Part shown: one piece after another, positions 43,788 to 50,965 of the stretch
How the letters are laid out: the number at the start of each line of letters is the position of its first letter
Position numbering within the stretch: the first letter of the stretch is position 1
NCBI GenBank assembly: GCA_017544835.1
Contig: JAFYDI010000115.1
Coordinates: 1 to 50,965 of the forward strand
DNA: 50,965 nucleotides
From: Lachnospiraceae bacterium
Lineage (GTDB): Bacteria; Bacillota; Clostridia; Lachnospirales; Lachnospiraceae
Direction of reading: 5' to 3'
Translations under genes and position numbers: made by a program
The notes under the pieces: model-generated
Told to the model about the DNA's origin: nothing
What the model saw: the letters and a program-made list of their open reading frames with translations, nothing else
The model's database searches: none

Positions 43788-44901
43788 TGTCTTTAACCTC
43801 CTCGTATTTACGTAATACAAAATGCATACAGGTTCCTTCACCTTCTTTGCTGGTGGCCCATATGTATCCGCCGTGGTCCTCCACGATCTTCTTGACTATG
43901 GAGAGTCCGATTCCGCTTCCGCCCTTTGCAGAGTTTCTTGATGAATCGGATCTGAAAAATCTTTCAAATATATTCGGTAAGTCTTTGGCGGGAATGCCTC
44001 GACCGTTGTCTTCTATCTCTACTTTAATTGCGTCGCCTTCATCAACTATGGAGAAATTGATGATTGCTTTTTCTTTCTCCTTGTCGGTGTACTTGACGGA
44101 GTTGCTGATAATGTTGTTGATAACTCGCTTAAGCTGCTCGGGGTCGGCGATTACTCTGGTGTCTTCTGCGACCATGTTGGAGTAGTTAAGCTCTATGTGC
44201 TTGGACTCAAGGTCAAGTCCGACTTCTTCAATACAGTCGTCAAAGAACTCGCGTACATTGAGCCTTAAGAATGTGTAAGGGATGCGGTTCGCATCGATTC
44301 TTGAATAGATGGTAAGCTCGTTTATGAGCCTGTCCATGTCATTGGCCTTGTTGTAGATGGTCTTAATGTACTTGTCCATCTTCTCAGGGGTACAGCATAC
44401 ACCGTCCATGATACCTTCCACGTATCCTTTGATGGCAGTTATGGGAGTCTTTAAATCATGAGATATGTTGGTGATAAGCTCGCGGTTCTTGGCTTCGTTC
44501 TGGATAGATTCCTCGGCGCTTTCCTTAAGCCTAAGTCTCATGTCTTCGTAATTGTGATAAAGCTCACCGATTTCACCTGTCATGTCGGAATCGAGAACGT
44601 AGTCGAAATTACCGTCCGCAATCTGCTGCATACCAATCTTTAAGTCATTGACCGGATTGAATACGCCTTTTGCAATCCATCTGGTAAGTCCTGCCGCAAT
44701 TAGAAACATAATGATAAAAAAGGTTATGATGAGGGTAATCAGTACTCCTTGCGGCATCAGCCTGTCAACTCGCTCTATGCCTCCGGTCTTTTGTAAGAAT
44801 ATCATTATCTTTCCTACGACAAGGAATGCAAGTATGAACAAGCATACCGGCAATATAGCTACAACACCGAAGGTAACCTGTAATCTTGTCTTAAGCTTCA
44901 C
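43765..44901 (-). CDS. Membrane sensor histidine kinase
   Basis: 378-residue kinase, GTG start with GGGAG 7 nt upstream. Two membrane helices (about 10-32 and 52-72) leave only about 20 residues outside, so it probably senses within the membrane or through a partner, as intramembrane-sensing kinases do. HAMP follows (about 72-125), then HisKA with H148 in NISHDLKTPITAIKG. The HATPase domain has NIISNSVKYTD, DNGRGIP and GGSGIGLSIV. It overlaps the cognate regulator gene by 23 nt. Intramembrane kinases of this size often respond to cell-envelope stress or antimicrobial peptides, but no transporter lies beside it. Confidence 0.93.
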   Translation of the reverse strand: MKLKTRLQVTFGVVAILPVCLFILAFLVVGKIMIFLQKTGGIERVDRLMPQGVLITLIITFFIIMFLIAAGLTRWIAKGVFNPVNDLKIGMQQIADGNFDYVLDSDMTGEIGELYHNYEDMRLRLKESAEESIQNEAKNRELITNISHDLKTPITAIKGYVEGIMDGVCCTPEKMDKYIKTIYNKANDMDRLINELTIYSRIDANRIPYTFLRLNVREFFDDCIEEVGLDLESKHIELNYSNMVAEDTRVIADPEQLKRVINNIISNSVKYTDKEKEKAIINFSIVDEGDAIKVEIEDNGRGIPAKDLPNIFERFFRSDSSRNSAKGGSGIGLSIVKKIVEDHGGYIWATSKEGEGTCMHFVLRKYEEVKDNEQDINN

Positions 44902-44940
44902 GATTGTCTCCCTTCTTAACTTTCCCTACCATTCAAGAAA

Positions 44941-44949
44941 ATCTTATCA
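44941..44949 (-). promoter_or_regulatory. Extended -10 of the HK/RR unit
   Basis: Minus-strand TGATAAGAT: TAAGAT (44941-44946) preceded by TG. About 40 nt before the GTG start. The -35 region is weak. Confidence 0.4.
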
Positions 44950-45076
44950 TATTTCTGCGTTTATTTGATTAAAGATGTGAAATATAATTCTAAAAAAACA
45001 ATAAAGCGAAATGTGCGAATTTTTTATGGCTTCACGCGATATTCAACGTTAATTAATATGTATGTGCTTCTTTTTA

Positions 45077-45085
45077 TGATATAAT
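45077..45085 (+). promoter_or_regulatory. Extended -10 promoter of the rubrerythrin gene
   Basis: TGATATAAT: perfect TATAAT (45080-45085) with an upstream TG, about 37 nt before the ATG; AAGGAGG (45108-45114) is an optimal ribosome site. The -35 region is poor and the upstream DNA is AT-rich. Confidence 0.7.
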
Positions 45086-45122
45086 TAACTAACTTAATCC
45101 ACACACCAAGGAGGTTTTACTT

Positions 45123-45665
45123 ATGGCTAAATATGTATGTTCCGTATGCGGTTACGTTCACGAGGGTGATGAAGCTCCCGATAAGTGCCCCGTATGTCAG
45201 GCTCCCAAGGAGAAATTCACCAAGCAGGAAGGTGAACTTACATGGGCTTCAGAACATGTTGTAGGAGTTGCTTCAGGTGCTCCCGAAGATATTATCAATG
45301 ATTTAAGGTCTAACTTTACAGGCGAATGCTCTGAAGTAGGTATGTATCTTGCAATGAGCCGTGTTGCTTTCAGAGAAGGCTATCCCGAAATCGGTTTGTA
45401 CTGGGAAAAGGCTGCTTTTGAAGAGGCTGAGCACGCTGCTAAGTTTGCTGAGTTACTCGGTGAAGTCGTTACTCCTTCCACCAAGAAGAATCTTGAGATG
45501 AGAATCGAAGCAGAAAACGGCGCTACCGCAGGTAAGACCGATCTTGCCAAGAGAGCTAAAGCACTTAACCTTGATGCTATCCATGATACCGTTCACGAAA
45601 TGGCGCGCGATGAGGCTCGTCACGGTAAAGCATTTGAAGGTCTTTACAACAGATATTTTAAATAA
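45123..45665 (+). CDS. Reverse rubrerythrin (NADH peroxidase-type)
   Basis: 180-residue non-haem iron peroxidase for oxygen and peroxide detoxification in anaerobes. The domain order is inverted relative to classic rubrerythrin: the rubredoxin-like Fe(SCys)4 site is first (C6, C9, C22, C25 in CSVCG and CPVCQ). The ferritin-like di-iron four-helix bundle follows, with the ligands in [28 protein letters not shown] and [12 protein letters not shown] (ExxH pairs). Length is typical. It is transcribed alone from an extended -10 promoter with an excellent ribosome site, fitting high expression. Confidence 0.95.
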   Translation: MAKYVCSVCGYVHEGDEAPDKCPVCQAPKEKFTKQEGELTWASEHVVGVASGAPEDIINDLRSNFTGECSEVGMYLAMSRVAFREGYPEIGLYWEKAAFEEAEHAAKFAELLGEVVTPSTKKNLEMRIEAENGATAGKTDLAKRAKALNLDAIHDTVHEMARDEARHGKAFEGLYNRYFK

Positions 45666-45683
45666 GAATTGTAAGCATATAAA

Positions 45684-45717
45684 AACCCCGGAATCTTAAC
45701 GACTCCGGGGTTATTTT
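45684..45717. terminator. Bidirectional terminator after rubrerythrin
   Basis: Arms AACCCCGGA (45684-45692) and TCCGGGGTT (45704-45712) form a perfect 9-bp stem, with ATTTTTG on the plus strand and TTTTT on the minus strand. It also ends the pmbA unit. Confidence 0.9.
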
Positions 45718-45727
45718 TGTATTAAGT

Positions 45728-47011
45728 TTATTCGCCTGCGACTGCAACGTTTTTAAACAAGCATGCCTTGGGGCCTTCAAATTCTGAAAGCTTCTGAGTC
45801 TCTTTGGAGAATGTAAGCTCGCTCTGTGCCTCGAATATGCTGCCGTTAACGCTTCCGCCGGTTACGCATTCCATGTTACCGTTACCGTCGTAATAGTAAG
45901 CAAGTCTTATTTCGCCTGCGAAGTGTCCGTCAAGAGCATCCATCTGGAAGTCTGAGAAGTTAACTACATACAGGCATTTCTGCTTGAACATATCTGCCAT
46001 GCTTACCTTACCTGCGGGCATTACCACCTTATCGTAAGTACCGATGGGTTCAATACCCAAGTAGTAAGAGAATCTCTGATTACCGTGAATGGTCTTAAGT
46101 ACGCCGTCAGTTACGAATTCTCTTTCTTTCATCTCAATTCCTTCGGAGTCAAAGGGAACAGAAACGCTAAACTTCATGTTAACCTTATCTCCGGTAACAT
46201 TCTCACCCTGAACGTTGTCGCCAACCTTAAAGTCTGAGTAGCCGGGATAGATGTATCCTACGTGCGCTCTCTCTGCATAATAGGACAAAACTTCGGGTAC
46301 ATAGCTGTCTGCAAGTACAACGTCATAAGTGCCTGCCTTGGGCATCTTAGTGGCGGTTGCTCTGTCAGCTGTCATCTTAAGAGTGGTCTTAACAAGATCT
46401 TTAAGATCTGAAAGTGCAAGTGAGTCGTATTCAAAGCTCTTGTAGGTCTCAACATCCTGAGGCTCCTTACACTGAGCTACGAATTCGCCCCAGACACTTC
46501 TTTTGACATAAGATACATCGGTGCCTTCGGAGCTTACCATGTGGACTTCGTTCTCCTTAACAAAAAGCTCGAAGGAATTGATGAATGCATGTGCATCCTT
46601 GTCCTCAGAATAGAAAGCTTCCACGAACTTGTCCGCTATCTCTGAAAGCTCCAAACCGTTTAAATCGCTCTCCTGAACCTTCTTATCGGACTTGGTGGCC
46701 TTAGCGAACTCGAAGAAAGGATTCTTGACAAAAGAAGCCGCATACTCTGCCGATTCAATCTTTTCTTTAATCTCGTCTTCGGACATGGTGGAATTAACGT
46801 TAACGGTTGCAAAACCTCTTAACTTCTTGCCATCCTCTTCCATGTCTTTGTATACTGTGATTTCAGCACTGTCGTCGTCTTTCATACGGCGCATGTCGAG
46901 TTTCTTCTTAACAAAGAAAAGTTCAACGCTCTTAGCTGCCGTCTCTCTTACGAAGTAGGTGCTTACGTTTAATTTTTTAAGTATTTCTATATATTTCTCC
47001 ATATTAAGCAC
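45728..47011 (-). CDS. pmbA: TldE/PmbA-family protein
   Basis: 427-residue partner of TldD. TldD/TldE is a heterodimeric metalloprotease that unfolds and degrades peptides and processes some modified natural products. The TldE subunit lacks the zinc ligands and forms the substrate groove; accordingly no HExxxH is visible here. The C-terminal half (EGENVTGDKVNMKFSVSVPF-like region and GSVNGSIFEAQSELTFS) is the family's conserved core. It starts 6 nt after tldD, so the two are translationally linked. AGGAGG precedes the ATG. Gene name given by role; the family match is clear. Confidence 0.9.
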   Translation of the reverse strand: MLNMEKYIEILKKLNVSTYFVRETAAKSVELFFVKKKLDMRRMKDDDSAEITVYKDMEEDGKKLRGFATVNVNSTMSEDEIKEKIESAEYAASFVKNPFFEFAKATKSDKKVQESDLNGLELSEIADKFVEAFYSEDKDAHAFINSFELFVKENEVHMVSSEGTDVSYVKRSVWGEFVAQCKEPQDVETYKSFEYDSLALSDLKDLVKTTLKMTADRATATKMPKAGTYDVVLADSYVPEVLSYYAERAHVGYIYPGYSDFKVGDNVQGENVTGDKVNMKFSVSVPFDSEGIEMKEREFVTDGVLKTIHGNQRFSYYLGIEPIGTYDKVVMPAGKVSMADMFKQKCLYVVNFSDFQMDALDGHFAGEIRLAYYYDGNGNMECVTGGSVNGSIFEAQSELTFSKETQKLSEFEGPKACLFKNVAVAGE

Positions 47012-47017
47012 ACCTCC

Positions 47018-48433
47018 TTAACCCAATCTGATCTTGGCCTTGATGTAAGGGCCGCCGTCAGATACTTTAACCCATTCTTTGTATCCCTTGCCGCAGAAGC
47101 CTGCGCCGCCGAGTTCCTTTTCGTCAGACATCATAGAGATACTCTTAAGAAGATCGGGTACATAACCGGTAAGTACGATAGGTGAGAAAATCTTGCCAGT
47201 AAGCTTACCGTCCTTAATCTCGCGCGCAAAGTTAACCATGCACTGAATACCCCAGTTTTTAGGGTCTTCCATGCCCGAGAAAGGCATTTCAAGTAAAAGT
47301 CCGTCCTTGATAGAGGCAATCATGTCCTCAACCTTATCGGTTCCGGGCTCAAAATAAGTGTTGGTCATACGGGTGTATGCTTTTCTTCTGTAGCTCTCAC
47401 GTCTGCCGTTACCTGTGGGCTTAGTACCAAGAGCCATAGCTGACTGTAAATCGCTGATGCCTGCAACAAGTACACCCTTGTCGATGACAACTGTGTCGCT
47501 TGAAACAGTTCCCTCATCGTCAAAGAAATATGTAGCGGTCTGAGCTACTGCGTTGCCGTCGTGCATGGTAACAAGCGGAGATGCAACGTATTCTCCTACA
47601 TATTTCTGTGCAAGTGCTCTGTCCTTAACGAACATGTCCATCTCAACACCGTGGCCGAATGCTTCATGCACAATCATGCCGGTAACCTCGGGTGTACATA
47701 CACACTCGTATTCGCCGGGCTTAATAGGCTCACTGTCGAGAAGCTCGATAGCAACCTTGGCTGATTTCTCAACCATTTCATCAAGCTTATCAAGCATCTC
47801 CATACCGCCCATGATTGAACCTGAATCATAAGCAGTCTTAACTTCATTACCGCGCTTGGTATTAACGGATACGGCAGCGCTGGTCCACATTACATTCTGC
47901 TCAAGGTCCTTGTTCTTCGAAAGAAAGAGCTTGGAATATCTCTGGAACTCTGTTCTTGCGCCACAGTTTAATACCTTCTCGTCAAAAGCCATTCCTTTCT
48001 TGTGAATCTCCGTGAGTTTCTTAACGATAGCTTCGTCGCCGAAAGCTTCGGGATCGATTTCACATTCTGTACTTTTGACAAAAGAAACCTCTTCGTCATC
48101 CGGAACCTTGTACTGTGACTTGTCAATTCCCTGTCCCAGATTCACAAGCTTCTCCGACACAAGCGTCACAACCTTTGTGATTTCTTCCTCTGAAATTCTG
48201 TTACCGGAATACTCCGCATAACATCCACCGTCATAAACCTTTACAACATATCCTCTGGAAGTGTAAATGCCATCTTCGGCAACATTGGTACCGGTCTTGG
48301 ATACTGCGTATCTTTTACCCATAGAATCGTTAACCAGAACCGATGCATACTCATACTTTTTAAGAAGTTCATTAACAAGCTTTTTAAATAAAGGCTTATT
48401 ACTCTTAATGTAAGTGCTCTCCTTAACCTTCAT
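47018..48433 (-). CDS. tldD: Metalloprotease TldD
   Basis: 471-residue catalytic subunit of the TldD/TldE protease. The zinc motif HExxxH is present in IVHEAFGHGVEMD, with a third Cys/His ligand expected near GGAGFCGKGYKEW at the C-terminus. Length is normal. Known substrates in other bacteria are antitoxin and microcin precursors; no such peptide gene is seen next to it, so a general peptide-turnover role is more likely. AGGAGGAG precedes the ATG. It lies 45 nt after the 2-hydroxyacid dehydrogenase gene with only a weak GCGC hairpin and TTTATT between. Confidence 0.95.
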   Translation of the reverse strand: MKVKESTYIKSNKPLFKKLVNELLKKYEYASVLVNDSMGKRYAVSKTGTNVAEDGIYTSRGYVVKVYDGGCYAEYSGNRISEEEITKVVTLVSEKLVNLGQGIDKSQYKVPDDEEVSFVKSTECEIDPEAFGDEAIVKKLTEIHKKGMAFDEKVLNCGARTEFQRYSKLFLSKNKDLEQNVMWTSAAVSVNTKRGNEVKTAYDSGSIMGGMEMLDKLDEMVEKSAKVAIELLDSEPIKPGEYECVCTPEVTGMIVHEAFGHGVEMDMFVKDRALAQKYVGEYVASPLVTMHDGNAVAQTATYFFDDEGTVSSDTVVIDKGVLVAGISDLQSAMALGTKPTGNGRRESYRRKAYTRMTNTYFEPGTDKVEDMIASIKDGLLLEMPFSGMEDPKNWGIQCMVNFAREIKDGKLTGKIFSPIVLTGYVPDLLKSISMMSDEKELGGAGFCGKGYKEWVKVSDGGPYIKAKIRLG

Positions 48434-48478
48434 GTGTTCTCCTCCTTATATCTTTCAATAAAGCGCTTAGCGCATTTA

Positions 48479-49441
48479 TTACTGCTTATCTACCCTGCAA
48501 AGCTCTTTGCCTTCCAGGAATGCCTTAATATTATCGTAATTAAGCTTAACGCATCTTTCACGAGCCTCAACCGATGCCCATGCAAGATGAGGTGTAATAA
48601 TTAGTTTTGTGGAATCTTGAATTTTGCCGAGCGGATTGTCCTTCGCGATGGGTTCTTTCTCCAATACATCAAGGCCCGCAGCCGCAATCTCATCACTGAC
48701 AAGCGCGTCATAAAGGTCATCCTGATTGATTACGGGACCTCTTGCCACGTTTATAAGAATTGCTGTCCTCTTCATCTTCTTAAGTGCTGCTTTGTCAATT
48801 ATGCCTCTGGTAAGATCAGAAAGCGGGCAGTGTAAAGAAAGGTAATCCGATTCCTTGAGCAATGTATCAAAATCAACTCTTTCATATTCAGTAACAGTCG
48901 ACTTACCGGTTACGGAATAAAAGATTACTCGGCAGCCAAAAGCTGTCGCAATCTTAGCAACCTTTCTGCCTATGTTACCCATGCCGATAATGCCCCATGT
49001 CTTACCCGCAAGCTCCGTAAAAGGAAGTTCAAAATATGAAAAGCGATTATGATTGGCATATTTACCGCTCTTGACAAAAGTGTCATAATGGCTGAGCTTT
49101 TCAGATAGAAACAATGCCATGGCAAAAGTATGCTGCGCCACCATATCGGTGCTATAGTCTCTGACATTACAAACGCCTATCCCTCGACTCTTACAGTACT
49201 CAACATCGACATTGTCAAAGCCTGTTGCAAATTCGCAGATAAGCTTAACGTTCTTCGCATCTTTGAGGGTTTCCTCATTCAACCTGCTCTTATTAGCGAC
49301 AACAATATCAGCTTCTTTAATACGCTCTGCAATCTCGTCAAAAGAAGTATTATTGTAAGCAGTCACGTTACCAAGTTCATTAAAGCAATCGATTGATACG
49401 TCCATTCCGACGCTGCTGCGTTCAAGTACAACTATGTTCAC
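48479..49441 (-). CDS. D-isomer-specific 2-hydroxyacid dehydrogenase
   Basis: NAD(H)-dependent dehydrogenase, 320 residues from the GTG at 49441. GGAGG lies 8 nt upstream; the longer frame to 49486 overlaps a terminator hairpin. The Rossmann motif is WGIIGMGNIGRKVAK, the substrate Arg is in NVARGPVIN, the Glu in GLDVLEKEPI, and the catalytic His in ITPHLAWAS. The FxxGFDNVDVEYCKSRGI region is typical of glycerate/hydroxypyruvate- or D-lactate-type members. The exact substrate is uncertain. It may be co-transcribed with tldD and pmbA. Confidence 0.92.
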   Translation of the reverse strand: MNIVVLERSSVGMDVSIDCFNELGNVTAYNNTSFDEIAERIKEADIVVANKSRLNEETLKDAKNVKLICEFATGFDNVDVEYCKSRGIGVCNVRDYSTDMVAQHTFAMALFLSEKLSHYDTFVKSGKYANHNRFSYFELPFTELAGKTWGIIGMGNIGRKVAKIATAFGCRVIFYSVTGKSTVTEYERVDFDTLLKESDYLSLHCPLSDLTRGIIDKAALKKMKRTAILINVARGPVINQDDLYDALVSDEIAAAGLDVLEKEPIAKDNPLGKIQDSTKLIITPHLAWASVEARERCVKLNYDNIKAFLEGKELCRVDKQ

Positions 49442-49485
49442 GTTAAGCCCTCCGTTTCGCTGTTTTTCCCCATAAGTATACAACA

Positions 49486-49508
49486 ACCCCGAGAACTTGT
49501 CTCGGGGT
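49486..49508 (-). terminator. Terminator of the XRE-regulator gene
   Basis: Arms ACCCCGAGA (49486-49494) and TCTCGGGGT (49500-49508) form a perfect 9-bp stem with a 5-nt loop; the T-run on the minus strand (TGTTGT) is weak. Confidence 0.75.
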
Positions 49509-49536
49509 CATTAATAATATTTTTCTAAATTATATG

Positions 49537-50523
49537 TTATTCATCCCTTTTGACTATAGCATTAAGAATAGTCATGATTGCCGCAAAAACAAGTCCTGCT
49601 ATAGGCCATATAATCCAGTTACTCTTCCAACTGTCATGGACAAAACCCAAGTAGAGAAAAATAGCGGTTACAATAAGCCAATAGGTCCCGGCTACAGAAC
49701 CGACAATCTTGTCTCCTTTTTTGTGTTCTTTGGAGAATTCTTTTTCCTTAAGAAGTATCTTGTAACTGTCAGTTATGGAGCCAATCAATACGAAGATATA
49801 TGTAGCCATGGCTACCATCGCAAGAAGCAAACCTACCATACTGATAACCATCATGCTTGATGCACCCATTACTGCCACCATTACAAGCGGAACCGGACAA
49901 AGCACACATAAAAGAACAGCCGCAACAATCATTTTACCGTAAAACTCTTCGGTTTTAGCCTTCTTATCCTTAACCATACCATCTACGCCATACTCAGTTT
50001 CGAAGTCTTCTTTGGTTAAGAATTCGTACTTCTCTGTCTTCATTCCGTATGCAACAAAGAGGAACACCGCTACAGCGATACATCCGAATAATGCACCAAG
50101 ACCGATTGCAACGGCAACATTCTCAGGAATCAATCCTGATTCCGAAATTCCGGCAAGTACTATAAGAAGTATCGGAGACACTACACAAAGAAGAACACCT
50201 AAAGCAAGCTTGGGCGCAAGCGCCTTGATAGTATCAAGGTATTCATTGGCTTCTTCCATGGAAACCTTTCTGATGTTGTAGTCTTTGTCCTCCGTATAAC
50301 CGGTATTGTCTACGGGAACACCTTCAATCTCATCTCTTAATAAGTAATCTGTGGTTACGTTAAAGATCTCTGCCATCTTTAATATCTTCTGTAAATCGGG
50401 AACTGCCTGCGCGCCTTCCCACTTTGAAACCGACTGTCTTGAAACCGAAAGCTTCTCGGCCAATTCTTCCTGCGACCAACCGCATCTTTTTCTTTCATTA
50501 ATAATCTTATCTGCAAGTATCAT
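49537..50523 (-). CDS. XRE-family regulator fused to a polytopic membrane domain
   Basis: 328 residues. An N-terminal XRE/Cro helix-turn-helix (about 1-62; CGWSQEELAEKLSVSRQSVS, then KWEGAQAVPDLQKILKMAEI) is followed by a short linker. About six to seven hydrophobic segments span about 92-325, for example LALGVLLCVVSPILLIVLAG and MIVAAVLLCVLCPVPLVMVA. A DNA-binding domain tethered to membrane helices suggests that DNA binding responds to a membrane signal. Such fusions occur in Firmicutes but their ligands are mostly unknown. It is transcribed alone from a TTGACA promoter, and its leader holds three evenly spaced copies of a heptamer that may be its own operator. Confidence 0.88.
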   Translation of the reverse strand: MILADKIINERKRCGWSQEELAEKLSVSRQSVSKWEGAQAVPDLQKILKMAEIFNVTTDYLLRDEIEGVPVDNTGYTEDKDYNIRKVSMEEANEYLDTIKALAPKLALGVLLCVVSPILLIVLAGISESGLIPENVAVAIGLGALFGCIAVAVFLFVAYGMKTEKYEFLTKEDFETEYGVDGMVKDKKAKTEEFYGKMIVAAVLLCVLCPVPLVMVAVMGASSMMVISMVGLLLAMVAMATYIFVLIGSITDSYKILLKEKEFSKEHKKGDKIVGSVAGTYWLIVTAIFLYLGFVHDSWKSNWIIWPIAGLVFAAIMTILNAIVKRDE

Positions 50524-50524
50524 A

Positions 50525-50579
50525 TTGTAATTCCTTTCTGAAACTGATTTGTAATTTGTCTCGCTTAAGCTGATTACAA
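50525..50579. promoter_or_regulatory. Three 24-bp-spaced heptamers, candidate autoregulatory operator
   Basis: TTGTAAT at 50525-50531 and 50549-50555, and its inverse ATTACAA at 50573-50579, begin exactly 24 bp apart. All lie in the leader between the promoter and the ATG of the XRE gene. The first touches the start region, so protein bound there could block elongation or start-up. Confidence 0.4.
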
Positions 50580-50602
50580 TTTATCAATTTATACGGTTGC
50601 AG

Positions 50603-50631
50603 GCTATAAAGTTACCTTTTCAATTTGTCAA
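50603..50631 (-). promoter_or_regulatory. Promoter of the XRE gene
   Basis: Minus-strand perfect TTGACA (50626-50631), 17-nt spacer, TATAGC (50603-50608), giving a leader of about 73 nt. Confidence 0.75.
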
Positions 50632-50750
50632 CCGGCGGTTTACATATGGTCCAAAAACCCGCAATTTGCGCTGTTTTGCGGCATGACACACGTGTCACAT
50701 CGTTTTCTTTCTTCACATACAATAATACCTTCTTTTGCAAGCAAAAGAAA

Positions 50751-50780
50751 GGCTCACACCACCAAAAAGTGATGTGAGCC
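50751..50780 (-). terminator. Terminator of the right-edge gene
   Basis: GGCTCACA (50751-50758) pairs with TGTGAGCC (50773-50780), extended by CAC/GTG; TTTCTTTTG follows on the minus strand. The T-run itself is half of a palindrome, TTCTTTTGC-AA-GCAAAAGAA (50730-50749). Confidence 0.8.
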
Positions 50781-50808
50781 CCGATTAACTTAGCTTAAAA
50801 CCTTCATC

Positions 50809-50965
50809 TTACTTGAAAGGATTCTCTGTAGGATAAGGTAAGGAAGCAGGCTGGTTGTAGTTGATGTCTTCCATGGGAACGCCGATGTACTTGAATACTT
50901 CGAAGAGAGCCTTTCCGTAGTGACCGAATGCAACGGCACCCAGGCAAGCATTTCAGCGGATATCC
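50809..50965 (-). CDS. 3' end of an unrecognised gene, with apparent frameshift
   Basis: Only the last part lies in the window. The final frame reads NACLGAVAFGHYGKALFEVF, then KYIGVPMEDINYNQPASLPY and PTENPFK before TAA (50809-50811). It looks like a conserved enzyme C-terminus, but I cannot name it. Going upstream, an in-frame TGA appears at about residue 51 from the end. One extra A in the AAA run at 50951-50953 (TTT on the plus strand) would instead give ISAENACLGAVAF in one frame. So either the read is one base short in a homopolymer or the gene is broken. A terminator follows 29 nt downstream. Confidence 0.55.

Noticed and set aside
43765..43841. N-terminal extension of the OmpR regulator to 43841
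   Set aside because: The extension is inside the kinase coding region without a ribosome site; AGGAGG and the receiver start support 43787.
50730..50749. Palindrome TTCTTTTGC-AA-GCAAAAGAA as a separate operator
   Set aside because: It is explained by the T-run of the adjacent terminator meeting its own complement; no gene nearby needs it.
1..50965. CRISPR array, prophage or insertion sequence
   Set aside because: No regularly spaced repeats, integrase, transposase or structural phage genes were seen on either strand.

Overview
The window reads as chromosomal DNA of a low-to-mid GC, anaerobic, carbohydrate-fermenting Firmicute, most likely Lachnospiraceae (Butyrivibrio/Pseudobutyrivibrio-like). 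This is inferred from the genes, not from a database match. Supporting features are a GH3 beta-glucosidase with swapped domain order (a form I recall from rumen Butyrivibrio and Ruminococcus), galactokinase, an intracellular GH13, acetate kinase, archaeal-type ProRS, a reverse rubrerythrin, a DUF4003-like protein, and a hup-rqcP-divIC-tilS-hpt-ftsH cluster. The sporulation genes that interrupt that cluster in Bacillus are absent. No phage, transposon or CRISPR array is visible. Most genes lie on the minus strand in short, tightly packed operons bounded by clear hairpin terminators.

Layout. 1-3.8 kb (-): a membrane-anchored HtrA-like protein lacking the protease catalytic residues, then yhaM and an RlmD/RlmCD-type methyltransferase. 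They diverge from mutS2 plus a two-component system (3.9-8.5 kb, +) out of a promoter pair with superimposed -35 boxes. 8.5-11.8 kb (-): a 34-residue membrane microprotein, a HypE-like AIR-synthase protein, an Lrp/AsnC regulator with an apparent frameshift, an aminotransferase and trmL. 11.8-15.5 kb (+): an anchored hypothetical, an MFS transporter and an aldehyde dehydrogenase. 15.5-23.7 kb (-): a six-gene run of DUF4003-like protein, sensorless hybrid histidine kinase, galK, GH3, nth and a DnaQ-like exonuclease, the last three with overlapping start and stop codons. 23.9-25.4 kb (+): a GT-C membrane glycosyltransferase. 25.4-29.7 kb (-): GH13, an ABC-F protein and tRNA-Gly(UCC), whose promoter is embedded in a terminator hairpin. 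30-37.9 kb (-): ftsH, hpt, tilS, divIC, rqcP, hup, a PEGA lipoprotein and cca. 37.9-45 kb (-): ackA, proS, an O-antigen-ligase-like protein, a pseudouridine synthase and an OmpR/HK pair. 45.1 kb (+): reverse rubrerythrin. 45.7-50.5 kb (-): the TldD/TldE pair, a 2-hydroxyacid dehydrogenase and a membrane-bound XRE regulator. The right edge holds the 3' end of an unrecognised gene with an apparent one-base frameshift.

How it fits together. The sugar genes feed galactosides, beta-glucosides and alpha-glucans into glycolysis, and acetate kinase yields ATP. Regulation is dense, with two OmpR/HK pairs, one hybrid kinase, one Lrp and one XRE protein. I saw no new defence or biosynthetic system. The most original signals are regulatory and architectural: the insulated tRNA promoter, the interlocked divergent promoters, the pseudoprotease, the microprotein, the sensorless kinase in a sugar operon, and two frameshifts that need checking against reads.
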